NCBI GenBank assembly: GCA_000444245.1
Contig: ATSW01012520.1
Location: forward strand, 1-26,098
Length of the DNA stretch: 26,098 nt
Direction: 5' to 3'
Source of the DNA: Botryllus schlosseri
Lineage: Eukaryota > Chordata > Ascidiacea > Stolidobranchia > Styelidae
Shown here: piece by piece, positions 8,100 to 18,237 of the stretch
Layout of the letters: each line of letters opens with the position of its first letter
Position numbering within the stretch: the stretch's first letter is position 1
Notes under the pieces: model-generated
Told to the model about the DNA's origin: nothing
Databases searched by the model: none
The model's input: only the letters and a program-made list of their open reading frames with translations
Position numbers and translations under genes: made by a program

Positions 8100-8503
8100 C
8101 ACACTTTCACAACTGGATAATTCTAATTTTCTAATAAGATTGATTACAGAGAAATGACGATTACATAACTCTAATCTAATTTGTGAAATGTTTCTATGCT
8201 CCAATTTTAATTTTAATCTGATTTCAGATTTTCCTGGAAATGCTTCAGGAGAACTGTATCGTGACAAACGAGTCAAGCTTGCTGTCCAGACAGTTGCTAT
8301 CCTCATGCTTATGAGAATGTACTTAATTTATAAGTTTTCGCGAATCTAGCATTTCTAATGCTATCTAATTTGGAAGCAAATGTACAGCTATAATTCCAAT
8401 TCTAATCCAAGTTGGAAAGAACTGTACACCACACACTGCACAGCTATAACCAAATTATAATCTAATTTAAAAACGCTGAGAATCTTCTAGTTGTCCAAGT
8501 CTG
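8100..8503 (+). mobile_element. Family B hAT-like MITE, near-full copy
   Basis: This 404-bp copy runs from CACACTTTCACAACTGGATA to TAGTTGTCCAAGTCTG. The flanks GTCGCGAG (8092-8099) and CTCGTGAG (8504-8511) match at 6 of 8 positions, an eroded 8-bp target duplication. It contains the family core GAAATGTTTCTATGCTCC, TTCAGGAGAACTGTATCGTG and GAGTCAAGCTTGCTGTCCAG. Confidence 0.78.
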
Positions 8504-8667
8504 CTCGTGAGCCATTTTGAAATTTAAAATTTGAAAACACAATATCATGTGTAAGTCTGCACGACTCCCGCAAAAAAAAATTAAAATTTGATTAAAAAAC
8601 ACTAGTTTAGCAGTAAGCTACATCTTAATCTCGATTTTACATTTTTTCTTTACTTTTCGGATTTCAT

Positions 8668-8740
8668 AATATTATCTTTGAATAATATAGCCATATTGAC
8701 ATAAACCCGAATGGAAACCTCCAAGAGTCTATTATTATTA
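8668..8740 (+). repeat. Family A fragment (weak)
   Basis: TTTGAATAATATAGCCATATTGA-like sequence is followed by ATAAACCCGAAT and then CCTCCAAGAG, an inverted start of the family. Short and diverged. Confidence 0.45.
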
Positions 8741-9051
8741 TTAATAATATTTTAAAATTTGCACAATGGCCACCCTTACTAAAAGAGCATGTGATTAAAG
8801 TTATCTTAAGCTCGGATTTAGGTACGTAACAAAGGAGTGTGCAGTGCATACCACAATGTGTTGTATGTTCAACATGGCTGACTACCAGTTACCGTATAAA
8901 GATGGTCTTTGATTACAATGACGTTGCTTCATTTTTTTCAAAAGGTTGAAACATAGGGGTATTGATTATTGAGCTTTTTTAATGGCAGCCACTCTATAGA
9001 GAGGTTGTGACCTCCTGCCTTAAAGGCCACTTTGGTAAATGATTAAGATAG

Positions 9052-9175
9052 CCATGTTATTCTGTCTATGTACTATATAGATACTAGTCATTCTTTGACA
9101 TGTTTATTAAATCAAGGTAAACACACATGTTTGTTTATGACTAGTACCTTAATTCAAGCAACACACTCCTACTTC
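9052..9175 (+). repeat. Family F repeat, copy 1
   Basis: It shares with 22090-22215 the ordered blocks ATTCT(G/C)TNTATNTA, GATACTAGTCATTCTTTGACAT, AATCAAGGTAAACA and TTATGACTAGTACNTTAATNCAA. Two copies in one window point to a dispersed repeat. Class unknown. Confidence 0.6.
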
Positions 9176-9180
9176 CGATT

Positions 9181-9714
9181 TTTTCGCCCGTGGTTACACT
9201 TCCTACATTTTTCATACATGCAGCAAAGTATCCGCAAAGTATCGGGAGAAATTCCAAACTAGATTAACGCGCTTTTATACCGAACAAAGGGCACCGTTAA
9301 GTTACGCAACAAACAGTTTTTCGGCAGCGAGCCCATAGTCTGGTTGCTTGCTGTCGACAACACGCGAAGATCTAGCTTTTCAAACGCGCTGCTTTGGTTA
9401 AAAGACATTTCGCGCTTCCAGGCCGCCACTAAAGCTGACATGAAAGAAGAATGTCAAGACAGATACTCGACTTGAACACGAGGTCTTCAGAAATGGCTCT
9501 TGTAGACATAGGATAGCGACAAGTAGCTTATCCGACAAAATTTGCTTCAGAGATAAACCAACCAAAGAAACTTGAGCCGACATCCGAGATTTGATGCCTT
9601 GATTTGAACTGGCGACTCGCACGTCACGCCAAAATCGGATTCCTGAGTGATTCGATTCTGGACCGAATATTAAGCTTCGGATCAAGTATTCTAGTAGGCC
9701 TATCGCTAATTATG
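9181..9714. other. Intronic stretch without recognised feature
   Basis: A 95-codon minus-strand frame (9398-9685) is present but shows no motif I recognise and no flanking splice sites that make sense. Not called. Confidence 0.4.
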
Positions 9715-9729
9715 AAGTGATAGGAGTAT

Positions 9730-10020
9730 GTATGGCGTGGAAAGTTCAGATATGTACCTTTACAAAGAAAACATGTCAGCTCTACGTCACATTAAAGGTT
9801 GTTGATATTTTTTCGACCATATTCATTATGCACTTTGTGACAATGCTGTTGATCGCGATTCCACAGATACGCCATTGCCAATGTGCGTGGCCAATGTGTG
9901 CGCCATTGCCAATGTGCGTGGCTTTTGTATACTGCATGTTTCAAATGCTACGTTACGACCAATCAAAGTTTACAGCCTTTCACGGCGGAAAATAGTGTCG
10001 AAAATATCATTTTCGGAAAG
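9730..10020 (+). repeat. Family G repeat, copy 1 (with internal 31-bp duplication)
   Basis: Ordered blocks TGGAAAGTTCAGATATGTACC, TACAAAGAAAACATGTCAGC, CACATTAAAGG, GCACTTTGTGACA, TGTGCGTGGCTTTTGTATAC, TACAGCCTTTCACGGCGG and AAAATAGT are shared with 15480-15800 and 16225-16535. Only this copy carries a 31-bp-period duplication of CGCCATTGCCAATGTGCGTG (9870-9890 and 9901-9921). Short frames across it are repeat-derived. Confidence 0.7.
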
Positions 10021-10030
10021 AAAAGCATAA

Positions 10031-10522
10031 TTCCAGTGCCCAAAAGAATAATCTCTCATTATTTAACTCGAGTCATTAAAATGAATGCTCAATTCAGATT
10101 GGAGGACTCAAATCACTGTGCACCAGTCACGATGCTCTGATATCAGCAGTCTCCGAAATTGAACACACGTTGAAATGCGAATCGTCGTTAATGGGTGTCA
10201 ATTCTTAGCGACGGCGGCTTTACAAGGAGCTAATTAACGGCCGCGGTCAACTCATCCATATTTATTCAGTAACAAAAGTTGATCTCGTGCCAAGGCAACA
10301 AAAGAGATCGGTCGCTAACTCGGCGATATTCGATCCACACGTCATGTTTTACAACCAATTCGATCCTTTCTCGACGGGACGTTCGCGGAAAATTGATCAA
10401 AAGCTCGCGCTACGTCATAATCACAACAATTCTTTGGAAGCCATGAATGGACAAAAGTTTTTTAACAAGTTGGTAAAACTTGAATCCATTTTCTCTATGG
10501 ATTACCATAGATTACTAACCTA
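10031..10522. other. Intronic stretch without recognised feature
   Basis: A 78-codon plus frame (10287-10523) has no recognisable motif. Nothing else seen. Confidence 0.4.
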
Positions 10523-10865
10523 GGATACCATTGAATAATATATTCATATTAACAAAATGCCGATTATTATGGTGGTAATCATTCGAGGTATCGAGGGAAC
10601 AGTTGGTTCAATTTTAGATGATACACAAACTCCTTTGTTAGCACAAACTATACGTTGACGGATTTGATACAATTCGACTCCGAGTTACGTAATTGGAATC
10701 GCTTGCTTATTTGAAGGCAATGCATATTGAAATATACACTCGTCAGGGGTAATCGTCAGCAACTAGTAGAGGAATTGGGTAGAACATTGTACAATGTACA
10801 TCAGCGATCGTCTCACCAAATATGACCCTACCCCATATCTGTGTGTTGATGAAAATACAGGTATT
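10523..10865 (+). repeat. Family A copy split by about 165 bp
   Basis: The first block (ATACCATTGAATAATATATTC, 10523-10570) and the later blocks (ACACTCGTCAGGGGTAATCG, CAGCAACTAGTAGAG, AGAACATTGTACAAT, TGTTGATGAAAATACAGGTA; 10735-10865) are in family order, but separated by unrelated sequence. Confidence 0.65.
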
Positions 10866-11147
10866 CTGTTGAAAATTTTCGTTTCATTACCCCGGCTACT
10901 TATCTGTACCGTGACCCGTGCGAATGTAACGCTAGAAAGTTGACATTGGCGATACGCTCGACTACGTGAGGGGGCGGGGTGACGCTCCACGTGATTTGGA
11001 AAAGCAGCGATGATTTGGCCGATGTCGTTTGACCCGAAATCACAGCAGATGAGTCATAGTCGTAGGAGAATATGCACTCACAATGTCGCCTGGCGGTATT
11101 TACTGCACAGTGCGCAGCGCTTCACTATGCTAGAACTATAGAGGTGG

Positions 11148-11389
11148 AAGCCAAGTCAAGCATAGAGTGAATGAATTTGCGAATATGAATGTATTGTTCG
11201 CCGCAATATTTAAATTCTGCGCCACGATAAACTTAGTCAAGTAGATGTAAAAGCAACGTCTTTCATATCTACACGAGTACAGAAGTAGAATTAGCGATTT
11301 ACAAGTATATAAAGAATTAAGTATGTCAGGCCTAGTTTTGGGTAAGAAACTGAAAATTGTCAAGCAGAACTGTCGAACATAACCACTTG
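11148..11389 (+). mobile_element. Family E MITE with perfect 8-bp target duplication
   Basis: This 242-bp segment is bracketed by AGAGGTGG at 11140-11147 and 11390-11397. It includes the shared family E blocks TAAAGAATTAAGTATGTCAGG, CCTAGTTTTGGGTAAG, AAACTGAAAATTGTCAAG and CATAACCACTTG. Inverted termini are weak (CAAGT near both ends). The 8-bp duplication suggests hAT-type insertion of a short non-autonomous element. Confidence 0.7.
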
Positions 11390-11407
11390 AGAGGTGGGCA
11401 ACTAAAT

Positions 11408-11665
11408 AATTGTCTAATAGATTAATTAAATCGTAATGGCGGTAATGTGGTTCGAATGTAATTAGTGCAATGTTTCTATTGTCTCATTTTAATTCTGATA
11501 TAACTTGTAGTTTTCCTGAAAACGCTACATAAGAGAGCTGTATAGTGGGAAACAAATTTGGTGTACGGACAATCGGACATTTGCCATTCTCGTGAGAATC
11601 GACGGTGTTTTGATATGAAGTGAAATTGTTTTTTGTTGAATTTCTTTCAAACTACTTGAGGAATA
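11408..11665 (+). mobile_element. Family B MITE, partial
   Basis: It matches the first two thirds of family B: GCAATGTTTCTATTGTC, GTAGTTTTCCTGAAAACG, GAGAGCTGTATAGTGGGAAA, GGTGTACGGACA, TTTGCCATTCTCGTGAGAAT and TTGTTGAATTTCTTTC. It starts about 10 bp after the family E copy. Confidence 0.65.
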
Positions 11666-12201
11666 AGTGCAAGTAGAATTAAGTAGGATTAAAAATACCT
11701 CCTTGCTGGACATCTGTGCCTACAACACAACAACACCCAGAGTCACACGCAAAACATGCTCGTAACAAGAAATAGGGAAATCCATTTATGTCGCAGAGAA
11801 TCTTTCACAGAAGCGCGACGATCGCATGACAACAAATTGTAAAGCCATTTAACCATTTGCCGCTAAAAGACAGCGCGGAACAAATCTGATCTCTTTTCGA
11901 AAATGTCGCCGAGAATTCAACACGGCGTCACGTTCGCGCACTATAATCCAATATGATCTCATAATGACATTGCCATTCATGTACATGGACACGGATACTG
12001 GCCGGCGGATTAAGAGGTAGACTGCTCGGGAAACCAGAGACTCAACTCTCTCTATTTTCGTACAGATGGTATTGAATTGAGCTGGCAACTTTTTAGTGAC
12101 ATCGGTCCCCCCATCTGCTCATATTTTGTCTAATTGCTACACATGCGGATTATTTTGGCTGCTTCGAATCAGGAAAGTGAATCAGGGGTTCTCAACCTGA
12201 G
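11666..12201. other. Intronic stretch without recognised feature
   Basis: Short frames only (for example 11849-12088 minus). No motif or splice context supports a gene. Confidence 0.4.
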
Positions 12202-12589
12202 CAGACTTGGACGACTAGATAATTATCGTTGTCGAATTAGGCTAATTTGAGGACAATAATCTAATTTGTGAAATGTTTCTTCTAATTCTAACATAATTTC
12301 TGGTTTTCCTTAAAATGTTACAGGAGAACTGTGTGAAACGAGTCAAGCTTGCTGTACAGATATTTGCCATTGTCGTGCTTATAAAAATGAAATCTGATTT
12401 GATATGTGCTGTTTAATTATAATCTAATTTGAAAACACTGTGTAGTTATAGTTTTAATTATAATCTAATTAGGAAAAACAGCGTGGCTAACCATTCTAAT
12501 ACTACAGTAATTTGGAAAAAAGGGTGTAGCTATCATTCTAATTCTAATCTAATTCGGAAAAGCTGGAAAATTTCTAGCGGTCCAACTCG
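12202..12589 (+). mobile_element. Family B hAT-like MITE, near-full copy
   Basis: It starts CAGACTTGGACGACTAGATA, the best-preserved left terminus in the window, and ends GCGGTCCAACTCG. The flanks AACCTGAG and AAACTGGG agree at 6 of 8 positions. Core blocks GAGTCAAGCTTGCTGTACAG and ATTTGCCATTGTCGTGCTTA are present. Three rounds of the TCTAATTTGGAAAAA sub-repeat form the right half. Confidence 0.78.
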
Positions 12590-13376
12590 AAACTGGGAAT
12601 CCTAAGCTTGGCTTCCATATCTTCGTGACAAAGGCGCGTGCAACCCGTTACGTGTTTTCTGTTCAACAGTGCCGAATAATGAGTCAATGAAACCATTAAT
12701 TAAGAGATAACCCCGATCAATTTTTCACAACGTTTGACAAAATAGGATGGAATTGAAGAATTGGCAAAGGGCACCACGGTGTACTAAAGGTCGGAAACCC
12801 ATGCGCTACACAGAGCTTCGAGTTTCCTGCGTTTAAACTGCGATCTGAGCGTGAAATGTCCGATGTTTTTGTCGCGCATTCGTTTCCATGGACACTGTTC
12901 GGAAGAATGTGGTCTGTTTTGAAAATCTGTTGCGACTTTCTGTTCGCTCACAATTTGGTGGCGGGCATCAAAGAGGCCGCTTCGACCCGGAGCCATTACG
13001 CTGAACAAACATCGGAAATGTTCAATAAGCGAGCAAGGGTTCTTCGTAAATCTGAAAGCGATTTGCGCTCAATTTACAGTCGCTGATATATTATTATTAT
13101 TATGTATAAAAACATTTAGTGATGCTTTTCGCATCGAAGGCTTTTTGCACCACGGCGATTTAGACATTTTGATCAAAATGAATAGCAAGAAATGTCATGA
13201 AAATACAAAATGAGTACGTAGCTAAATGCGACGCTCGGTCCTGAATCGGGCACTCGAATCATTCTGTCCGCAGCCCTACAGGCCCACAGTTCTGATGCGA
13301 TTTGCGTTCAATACATTTCTAAACTGACATCGTCTCAAGACTCTCAACATTATATACATATAGATCATATACATCA
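12590..13376. other. Intronic stretch without recognised feature
   Basis: Overlapping frames on both strands at 12784-13086 lack recognisable motifs. A short ATT microsatellite lies near 13089-13102. Confidence 0.4.
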
Positions 13377-14070
13377 TATACTTGTGCAAACTACCAATCT
13401 GGTTAATTCATGGTCAACTAACTACTTCTTTTTGAGTAGTTCTAGTTCTAGTTGCTAGATTTTGAAAGTGACTGGTTCTAGATCTGGACGCGCTTCTTGG
13501 AAAAATAGCAGTTCCAGTTCTAGTTGAGAATATTGAAAAGTGAATAGTTGTAGTTCTAGTTCTAGTTGTGAGTCTTGAAAAGTGAGTAGTTCTACTTTTA
13601 GTTCTGGTAGTGAATTTTGAAAAGCCTACCGTAGTTGTAGTTCTAGTTCTAGTTGAAGGTTTTGAAAAGTGAGTAATTCCACTTTTAGTTTTCGTTGAGG
13701 ATTTTGAAAAGTGAATGGTTGTAGTGTTGTTCTAGTTCTAGTAGCAATCTTTGAAAAGTGAGTAGCTGCAGTTGTAATTGTAGTCGAATGTTTTGGAAAG
13801 AGAGTACTTCTACTTCTTGTTCTCGTTGAGGATTTTGAAAAGCATATAGTTGTAGTTGTAGTTCTAGTTGCAAGCTTTGAAAAGTGAGTAGTTAGTTGTA
13901 GTCTCCGTTGCGAGTCTTGAAAAGTGAGCAGTTGTAGTTCTAGTTCTAGTTGTGAGTTGTGAAAAGCGTAGTTACCCTCATCTAGTTCTAGTTGAGGATT
14001 TGAGAACGGAGTAGCACTAGTTCTAGTTCCAGTTATGCATTTTTGAAAATCCAGTAGTTCGCACAAGTCT
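13377..14070 (+). mobile_element. Family C element with expanded internal array
   Basis: It begins with ACTTGTGCAAACTACCAATC and ends with CAGTAGTTCGCACAAGTCT. These are inverted versions of each other at the outer 15 bp or so, matching the termini of other family C copies. Everything between is the tandem array listed separately. No clear target duplication was found. Confidence 0.65.
13437..14055 (+). repeat. Minisatellite, about 14 units of roughly 36-48 bp
   Basis: Each unit has the form GTTNTAGTTCTAGTTCTAGTTG, then NGA(G/T)TTTTGAAAAGTGAGTA. Units vary in length by copy-number change of the inner TTCTAG/TTGTAG hexamers. A 146-codon frame on the minus strand (13626-14066) reads as LELELQLLTFQ-type repeats. 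It follows from the array being free of stops in that frame and has no other support as a gene. Confidence 0.9.
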
Positions 14071-14654
14071 TCTCAATGAACGCTCGAGCATTCGGGAGGG
14101 CAAACACTCTACCTGGTGCTTGAGTGCTTATCGACATCATTGTTATCGCGTAAAAGATTGTGACGTGTCGGACAGGAATTTCGAACGAACCACACTTGAC
14201 ACTCGCCTCGTTTGTGGAACACGAACGGTTATCGCTAATTGCAAATTAAGAGTCTATAATCGTGCGTGTCCACATAATAATCCTTTCTGTAGGCAAAGAC
14301 GAGCGACATTATTTGCGAATTGCCGGTACGCTGCCGATGGCATGTCAGTGAGTACACATTTCCTGGCTGATTAGCGCGGGTTGTTGACAGATTTTCGCGC
14401 CAACATTGAGAGCAGTCTCGACCTTTGAGCTAATCGGACGTGTGGTGGGAATTCGTTCTGTCGAGTCGACATTACATGGCATTACACTTGAGCGTGGAAC
14501 AAGCGAACGCGCGACTTAAAAACCCCAAACTAACCCTCAAGGCCTCAACCATAAATTAACCAAACCCTAACCCTAAAGCAGTGTTTTTATGTAATTTGTA
14601 ACAAAATACTGCTTTTGGTTGTTAGGAATACCATCAATCATCTAATTGAAGCGC
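14071..14654. other. Intronic stretch with a small telomere-like patch
   Basis: No gene seen. Around 14521-14576 the sequence is C/A-rich (AACCCCAAACTAACCCTC, later AACCCTAACCCTAAAG), with only two adjacent CCCTAA units. It is too short and degenerate to call an interstitial telomeric array. Confidence 0.4.
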
Positions 14655-14710
14655 ATCTTGGAGGTACAGAACTTCAATATACAATTGAATAACATACATA
14701 ATATTCTATT
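14655..14710 (+). repeat. Family A fragment (5' part)
   Basis: ATCTTGGAGGTACAGAACTTC and AATATACAATTGAATAACATA match the start of family A closely. The rest of the family is absent. Confidence 0.65.
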
Positions 14711-15479
14711 GTGTAGTATGCTGACATGTCCACGGACCGCCTACGCAGGTCACTCAAGTCAACATAAGTCAAACGGGTTACGTCATAGCGTCTGTGGCCT
14801 CTACCAACTGGGTGGTCATTTGTATGAAATCTGAGTTAACACTTTCTCAACAATTTGTACAATATGTCGCTAAGCGGCGATTGGTCGACGGTCGATCGTT
14901 TCCAAGAAATCCACTTGTCTCATCGCAATCGACAAAGTGGCCGTAGACTTGGGACATTACAATGATTGCCGGTTTTCAACAAGATACTCGAAATTGTTGC
15001 GAGTTCATTTGGTTTCTCGTACCAGATTGTGAGCGGATTTGATATTTTAGAACTCAAATACTGCTCTGGAGCCAAATCAAGAGTCTGTTTTGTCTCGTGT
15101 CTTACAGAGTTGGGACTGCTGAATAATTTCAGGTTTTCCAAATCCAAATCCATCTCTGCAACAAAATGTACAAACTCTCGACAAATTCTCGAATCGATCC
15201 GCCCAAAAAATTTCATCAAGAGTTAATTCCGGAACCCGCCAAAACTTCAGACAGAGCGTTGATTCATGTAAAATAAACAATGTTTTGTAGCAGAAAGCGC
15301 TTCTTAGGTTACTGATGAATCACAATTGATGCCTCCGGGAGGCAAACATAAAGCGATTGTTGCTTTGCGACGGCTTGGAAATGCGCGACAATTTGCGGAT
15401 AATGACGGAGTAATCGCTACCTGTTTAGTCGTCTTTTTCTCACCCAACACACAAATGGCAGTTAAATCGAATACCTAAG
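14711..15479. other. Intronic stretch without recognised feature
   Basis: Two frames of 86-99 codons overlap on opposite strands at 14920-15226. Neither shows a family motif, and I do not call either. Confidence 0.4.
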
Positions 15480-15800
15480 GTAAAATGCGCCTTCTATGCG
15501 ACCACAAAGAAAATAATGCCAGTTCTACATCACATTAAACGTAGGTATTTTTAGAGAAAGGAATTGGAGAAATACCTATTTCGACTGGACCTATTTCACG
15601 GCACTTTGTGACAGAGTGCTGGTGATCCTGACTTCACAGTTATGTCATTTCCAGCAACGTGCGTAGCTTTGTACTACGTGTTTCGTACGCTGTGATACGG
15701 CCAATATACGTTTACAGCCTTCCATGGTGGAAAATAGTACGGTACTTCAACTATAATTTTTGTTGATAAATTCACTGTTAATGGCAGATCTAGACCTAGT
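15480..15800 (+). repeat. Family G repeat, copy 2
   Basis: It matches copy 1 and inverted copy 3 in the blocks ACCACAAAGAAAATAATGCC, AGTTCTACATCACATTAAA, ATACCTATTTC, AACGTGCGTAGCTTTGTACT, TACAGCCTTCCATGGTGG, AAAATAGT and TGTTGATAAATTCACTGTTA. Confidence 0.72.
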
Positions 15801-16224
15801 GCGTTGAGCGTAAAATTATTCAACAACAAGGAAATCACAGTCCGATTAATACAACTTATTATGACGACCGGCAGCACGCAGATGACTCTTTTGAAGTGCT
15901 TGTGACGTCACGCGCCTCTTGTCAAAACGTTGTAAGTAGCGGCAAACGTATCGCGCTGTCACAACAAATATCTATAGAGCGGCGACAACAAAGTTGGAGC
16001 GAAATACTTCAACATCATTCTGCAGTAAAACAAGAATGACACATCAGTCTGTTCGAATTTTGTCCCGGTGTCGAGAATGGAAACCGGACCGGAAAAGTCA
16101 CGCGTTTCAAGTATTCGACATTTGTCCTCTGACCCCTGACACGTTCCACTCTTGGCTTCAACTTCAACTTGTTGAGATTTGAAACCTGATCGCTTTTTCG
16201 ATTCAGGTTTCGCTACAGCGTCCA

Positions 16225-16535
16225 AAGGAATTCGTCCATTATTAGGGCTGCCTCTAAGAGTGAATTTATCAACGAGAATTATAGCTTCGATACTATTTTC
16301 CACTGTGGAAGCCTTAAAACCTCGATAGGCTGTATCATAGCATATGAAACATATGTAGTACAAAGCTACGCACGTGATTATCTCATAGCATTGTCAGTAA
16401 GTGCAATGAAATAGGTATTGGCGAAAAGAATTAATACCAAATAATCTTCAATGTAATGCAAAACTGGCATAAAAATCTTTGTGGTGAGATAAAAGGTCCA
16501 TATTTGTACTTTCCAGGTCTCAGGCACTCGATTTT
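16225..16535 (-). repeat. Family G repeat, copy 3, inverted to copy 2
   Basis: Its reverse complement carries GACCTGGAAAGTACAAATATG, CCACAAAGATTTTTATGCC, CCAATACCTATTTC, CACGTGCGTAGCTTTGTACT, GGCTTCCACAGTGGAAAATA and GTTGATAAATTCACTCTTA. With copy 2 it forms an inverted pair of roughly 300-bp arms separated by about 425 bp. A 134-codon minus frame here is repeat-derived. Confidence 0.72.
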
Positions 16536-16848
16536 GCCTAGCACGACTCACGATTGCTTTTCCCTACACATTTCCCTACAGCGTCCATGAGGTCTTCACG
16601 CCATTAATAAGCTGTTACATCAAGTCCCAATCACGAAATAAGAGACGCAGATTAACGGCGCGTTACGTTATCGCGAGCCTAAATGAAAACTGCGGTTCCA
16701 ATGAGACAATAATCGAGCTTAAACCACTAACGATGGAGGGTGATCATCGTTTGCGGAACGTTAACGATTTATGAACCCGTTGGGACGCCATTTTCAATAC
16801 TGAAGCACGATTCCGTACGCATATAAAGCTCACAGCCCAGAGCTGCTC
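16536..16848. other. Intronic stretch without recognised feature
   Basis: Nothing recognised beyond chance frames. Confidence 0.4.
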
Positions 16849-17191
16849 CATAGACCAACCGGGGCCTACGATATATCGTAGGCCCCGGACCAACTATAGA
16901 CAATTTTCATCTTTTCCTACGTAGACTAGATTTAGAATTATAGCTGCACAGTTTTTTTAATTAGAGATATCTTATGAACAGAATTACCCAACCATAAGCA
17001 AGAGAACGGCAAATGTCTGTACATCGAGCTTGGCTCGCTTCGCACTATACACTTCTGTATCATTTTCACGTAAAAAAATCGATCAAAATGAGAGCGTGGA
17101 CAGTGGACACATTTCGCAATTTGGATTAGAATTAGATTAACGGCGCTGATTAGTCTACATCTAATTAGAATTATCTCGTTCTCCAAGTCTG
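16849..17191 (-). mobile_element. Family B MITE carrying the 30-bp palindrome in its terminus
   Basis: After the palindrome the inverted family B sequence continues: ACAATTTTCATCTTTTCC, TTAGAATTATAGCTGCACAG, ACGGCAAATGTCTGTACATC, GAGCTTGGCTCGCTTCGCAC and TTATCTCGTTCTCCAAGTCTG, ending at 17191. The flanking octamers do not match, so the original target duplication is not recoverable. Confidence 0.7.
16853..16894. repeat. 30-bp perfect palindrome flanked by GACCAAC direct repeats
   Basis: The palindrome spans 16859-16888 (half-site CCGGGGCCTACGATA). GACCAAC occurs at 16853-16859 and again at 16888-16894, overlapping the palindrome ends by one base. It interrupts the left terminus of a family B MITE: CATAGACCAAC on one side and GGACCAACTATAG on the other. 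It therefore looks like an insertion that duplicated 7-8 bp of the MITE end and consists only of two inverted halves. Confidence 0.7.
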
Positions 17192-17766
17192 CCACAACCT
17201 TAATGATTGCAGTGTTCGGTTGTATTAGGTGTAAGTTAAATAACGTGTGAAAGCAACCAAGATCTTAATCTATGTCGTCTGCTATGGGCTCGAAGAAGTA
17301 TTCAAACGTTACGATGCAAGAATTCAGCTACAATGTCGCCCGGAAACCAAGCGAACTTCCGGTCAAGGTCACGGAAAAAGCGGTTGCCAGACAACGCCGA
17401 TTCGTCAGAGCGGAAATCCAGCTTACTGCGTCGCATTGTATCGAGACAAGCTGGCATATTTCAGTCACAACTTTTCATTTTGTGACTACGAACCTCAAGT
17501 CTCACCGTCTTATAGTCTGTGAGTATCAGGTCATCAGCAAACAAAGGCGATTTTGGTGAATACGGGGCGCGGTTCTTAATACACCAGAACACAATGGAGC
17601 GCTCTAGTAGTTGAGTCGCCACAAGTAAACTCGTGTTTTGCTTGGTGATACTCCAGGGCTTAACTCACGCTACAGCGGATAACATGCAGGGTCGGGATTG
17701 AGATGCGACCGAGACGAGATTATCATTTGCTATACCACAATCTTATGTGTCGACCTCGCCTGAAAC
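17192..17766. other. Intronic stretch without recognised feature
   Basis: Two overlapping plus-strand frames (17247-17522 and 17272-17559) lack any motif I know. Not called. Confidence 0.4.
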
Positions 17767-18237
17767 CAGACTTGCACAAATAGATCATTCTAGTTGACTA
17801 ATTAGACTAATTAGCGCGAAATGCCGGTAATCTAATTATAATCTAATTTGCAACATGTTTCTATGCTCTAGTTTTAATTCTCGTCTAATTTCTGGTTTAC
17901 TGAAAATAATACAGGAAAACTGTATAGTGCGAAACGAGCTAGGCTCGGTGTGCAGTGTACGCTGTACGTACAGACATTTGACATTCCAATACTTATCAGA
18001 ATCAAATTGATATGAACTAAACTTCATCGAATTTCCAAGTTTTCGTAAATTCAGTAATTCTAATTCTTGATTTTGTTGTATTTCTTTCTAATTCGAATTC
18101 AGACATTCTAATTATAATGTAATTTGGAAAAAACTGCGTGAGTAGAATTCTAATCTAATTTGTGAAAAACCGTGTAGCTATAATTCTAATTCTAATGAAT
18201 TAGGGAAATCCAAAAATATTATAGTTGTCCATACCTG
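17767..18237 (+). mobile_element. Family B MITE, full-length copy
   Basis: This 471-bp copy runs from CAGACTTGCACAAATAGATC to ATAGTTGTCCATACCTG. It is the longest uninterrupted copy and contains all core blocks: GCGCGAAATGCCGGTAATC, TGCAACATGTTTCTATGC, CAGGAAAACTGTATAGTGCG, TACAGACATTTGACATTCC, TTTCGTAAATTCAGTAATTC. The flanking octamers do not match clearly. Confidence 0.75.

Noticed and set aside
13626-14066. 146-codon minus-strand frame with LELELQL repeats
   Set aside because: It is the translation of the minisatellite. The unit has no stop in that frame, and no signal, domain or splice context supports a gene.
14521-14576. Interstitial telomeric repeat
   Set aside because: Only two adjacent CCCTAA units in a degenerate C/A-rich patch.
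14920-15226. Overlapping frames on both strands
   Set aside because: Neither shows a motif. Overlap on opposite strands is common by chance.
15310-15350. Hammerhead-like CTGATGA
   Set aside because: No GAAA at the needed place after a stem II, so the core is incomplete.
15959-16363. 134-codon minus-strand frame
   Set aside because: Its upstream part lies in a family G repeat copy whose other copies do not keep the frame. No known motif.
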